NCBI GenBank assembly: GCA_029936295.1
Contig: JAPYTH010000049.1
Coordinates: 1-6,575 of the forward strand
Direction of reading: 5' to 3'
DNA from: TMED109 sp015660425
GTDB taxonomy: Bacteria; Pseudomonadota; Alphaproteobacteria; TMED109
DNA length: 6,575 nucleotides
The position numbers were made by a program, and so were the translations under genes. The number at the start of each line of letters is the position of its first letter. Position 1 is the stretch's first letter. The notes beneath the pieces were generated by a model. The model saw only the letters and a program-made list of their open reading frames with translations. It was not told where the DNA came from and made no database searches. Positions 6,028-6,575 of the stretch are shown here, one piece after another.

Positions 6028-6575
6028 TGGCTATAAAAACACTTGAACAAAAAATTGCAATAGTAACTGGTGGTGCTAGAGGCATAGGAAAAGCCATTGC
6101 AGAAAATTTAGCTAAAGAAGGATGCAAAGTAATCATTATTGATCCTGGTTATAGTATTAGCGGTAATCATGAGAATACAGATATAGCAGAAAGAATAGCT
6201 GAAGATATTAGTAATAAATACAATATAGATACTTTAGCAATTACAAAAGATGTTTCAGATGCAACAAATATACAAAAATCTATAGAGATAATACTGAGTA
6301 AATTTAATAGTATTGATATTGTGGTAAATAATGCAGCTATACTAAGGGATAGCTTTATTTTTAAATCTTCTTTAGAAGATTGGAAAAAAGTAATCGATAT
6401 CAATCTTACTGGAGCATATAATTTAATAGCTCAAACAAGTAAAATTATGAAAGAACAATCTAAGAAAGATAGTAATTATAATTCTGGAAGAATTATTAAT
6501 ATAATTTCTACAGCTGGAATATGGGGCAATTTTGGACAAGCTGCATATGCTTCAGCAAAATCAGGTTTAATTGGG
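6027..6575 (+). CDS. Short-chain dehydrogenase/reductase, MFE-2-like (3' end missing)
   Basis: The first 183 residues of a classical SDR are present and the frame runs open off the window edge. Visible elements are the dinucleotide-binding TGGARGIG (14-21), an acidic D39 after the second strand, DV (75-76), NNAA (101-104, usually NNAG), the structural N126, and the catalytic triad S161, Y174 and K178 (YASAK) with the usual 13-residue Ser-Tyr gap. The longer loop at about 40-55 (DPGYSISGNHEN) and the ILRDSFIF and KEQSKKDSNYNSGRIIN stretches resemble the dehydrogenase unit of type-2 multifunctional enzymes and their bacterial stand-alone relatives. Those oxidise (3R)-hydroxyacyl-CoA. A simple 3-oxoacyl-ACP reductase is less likely because of these insertions. 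D39 suggests NAD(H) preference. The ATG shares one base with the reductase stop, and GGAG sits 7 nt upstream inside the preceding gene. The pairing suggests a shared catabolic pathway. Substrate is inferred only. Confidence 0.87.
   Translation, partial: MAIKTLEQKIAIVTGGARGIGKAIAENLAKEGCKVIIIDPGYSISGNHENTDIAERIAEDISNKYNIDTLAITKDVSDATNIQKSIEIILSKFNSIDIVVNNAAILRDSFIFKSSLEDWKKVIDINLTGAYNLIAQTSKIMKEQSKKDSNYNSGRIINIISTAGIWGNFGQAAYASAKSGLIG

Noticed and set aside
6167..6403. Minus-strand open frame of 78 codons, hydrophobic
   Set aside because: Antisense to the SDR gene, whose catalytic motifs are intact. Its hydrophobicity is a by-product of AT-rich reverse reading.

Overview
The window is AT-rich and carries five protein-coding genes in two opposite-facing groups around a 308-bp control region. 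NrdA and NrdB both read as alphaproteobacterial. Together with the low GC, short intergenic gaps and absence of mobile elements, this suggests a small-genome, possibly marine, alphaproteobacterium. That assignment is inference from protein style and base composition, not a database match.

Left part (18-2870, minus strand): an nrdA-nrdB operon encoding both subunits of a class I (tyrosyl-radical, dimetal) ribonucleotide reductase. All core catalytic residues are visible in both subunits. The genes are 21 bp apart and each has a Shine-Dalgarno sequence. The best nrdA start is the ATG at 2870 (623 aa). The open frame runs further upstream, but that extension would read through the control elements. 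Neither subunit shows an ATP-cone domain.

Control region (2871-3178): this is the most informative non-coding stretch. Reading away from nrdA it holds a strong Shine-Dalgarno, an 8-bp-arm inverted repeat, a possible -10/-35 pair, two consensus DnaA boxes arranged as a perfect 20-bp palindrome, a third DnaA-box-like site, and two NrdR-box-like sites whose starts are exactly 31 bp apart. It looks like a nucleotide-reductase promoter that reads both replication state (DnaA) and nucleotide state (NrdR). The rest (about 3005-3178) is very AT-rich and holds a TATAAT-type promoter candidate for the rightward gene.

Right part (3179-6575, plus strand): a secreted family-5 ABC transporter substrate-binding protein resembling YejA, with no permease or ATPase gene beside it. 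After a 65-bp gap comes a two-gene translationally coupled unit. Its first gene is a NADH:ferredoxin-type reductase ([2Fe-2S] + FAD + NAD domains, like the reductase of naphthalene-type ring-hydroxylating dioxygenases). Its second is a short-chain dehydrogenase resembling multifunctional-enzyme type 2 hydroxyacyl-CoA dehydrogenases, cut off by the window end. This unit hints at an oxidative catabolic pathway (aromatic, steroid-like or acyl-CoA substrates), but no oxygenase is in view.

I found no RNA genes, CRISPR arrays, insertion sequences or convincing terminators. I see no clearly new system. The nrdAB control region and the reductase-SDR unit most deserve follow-up.
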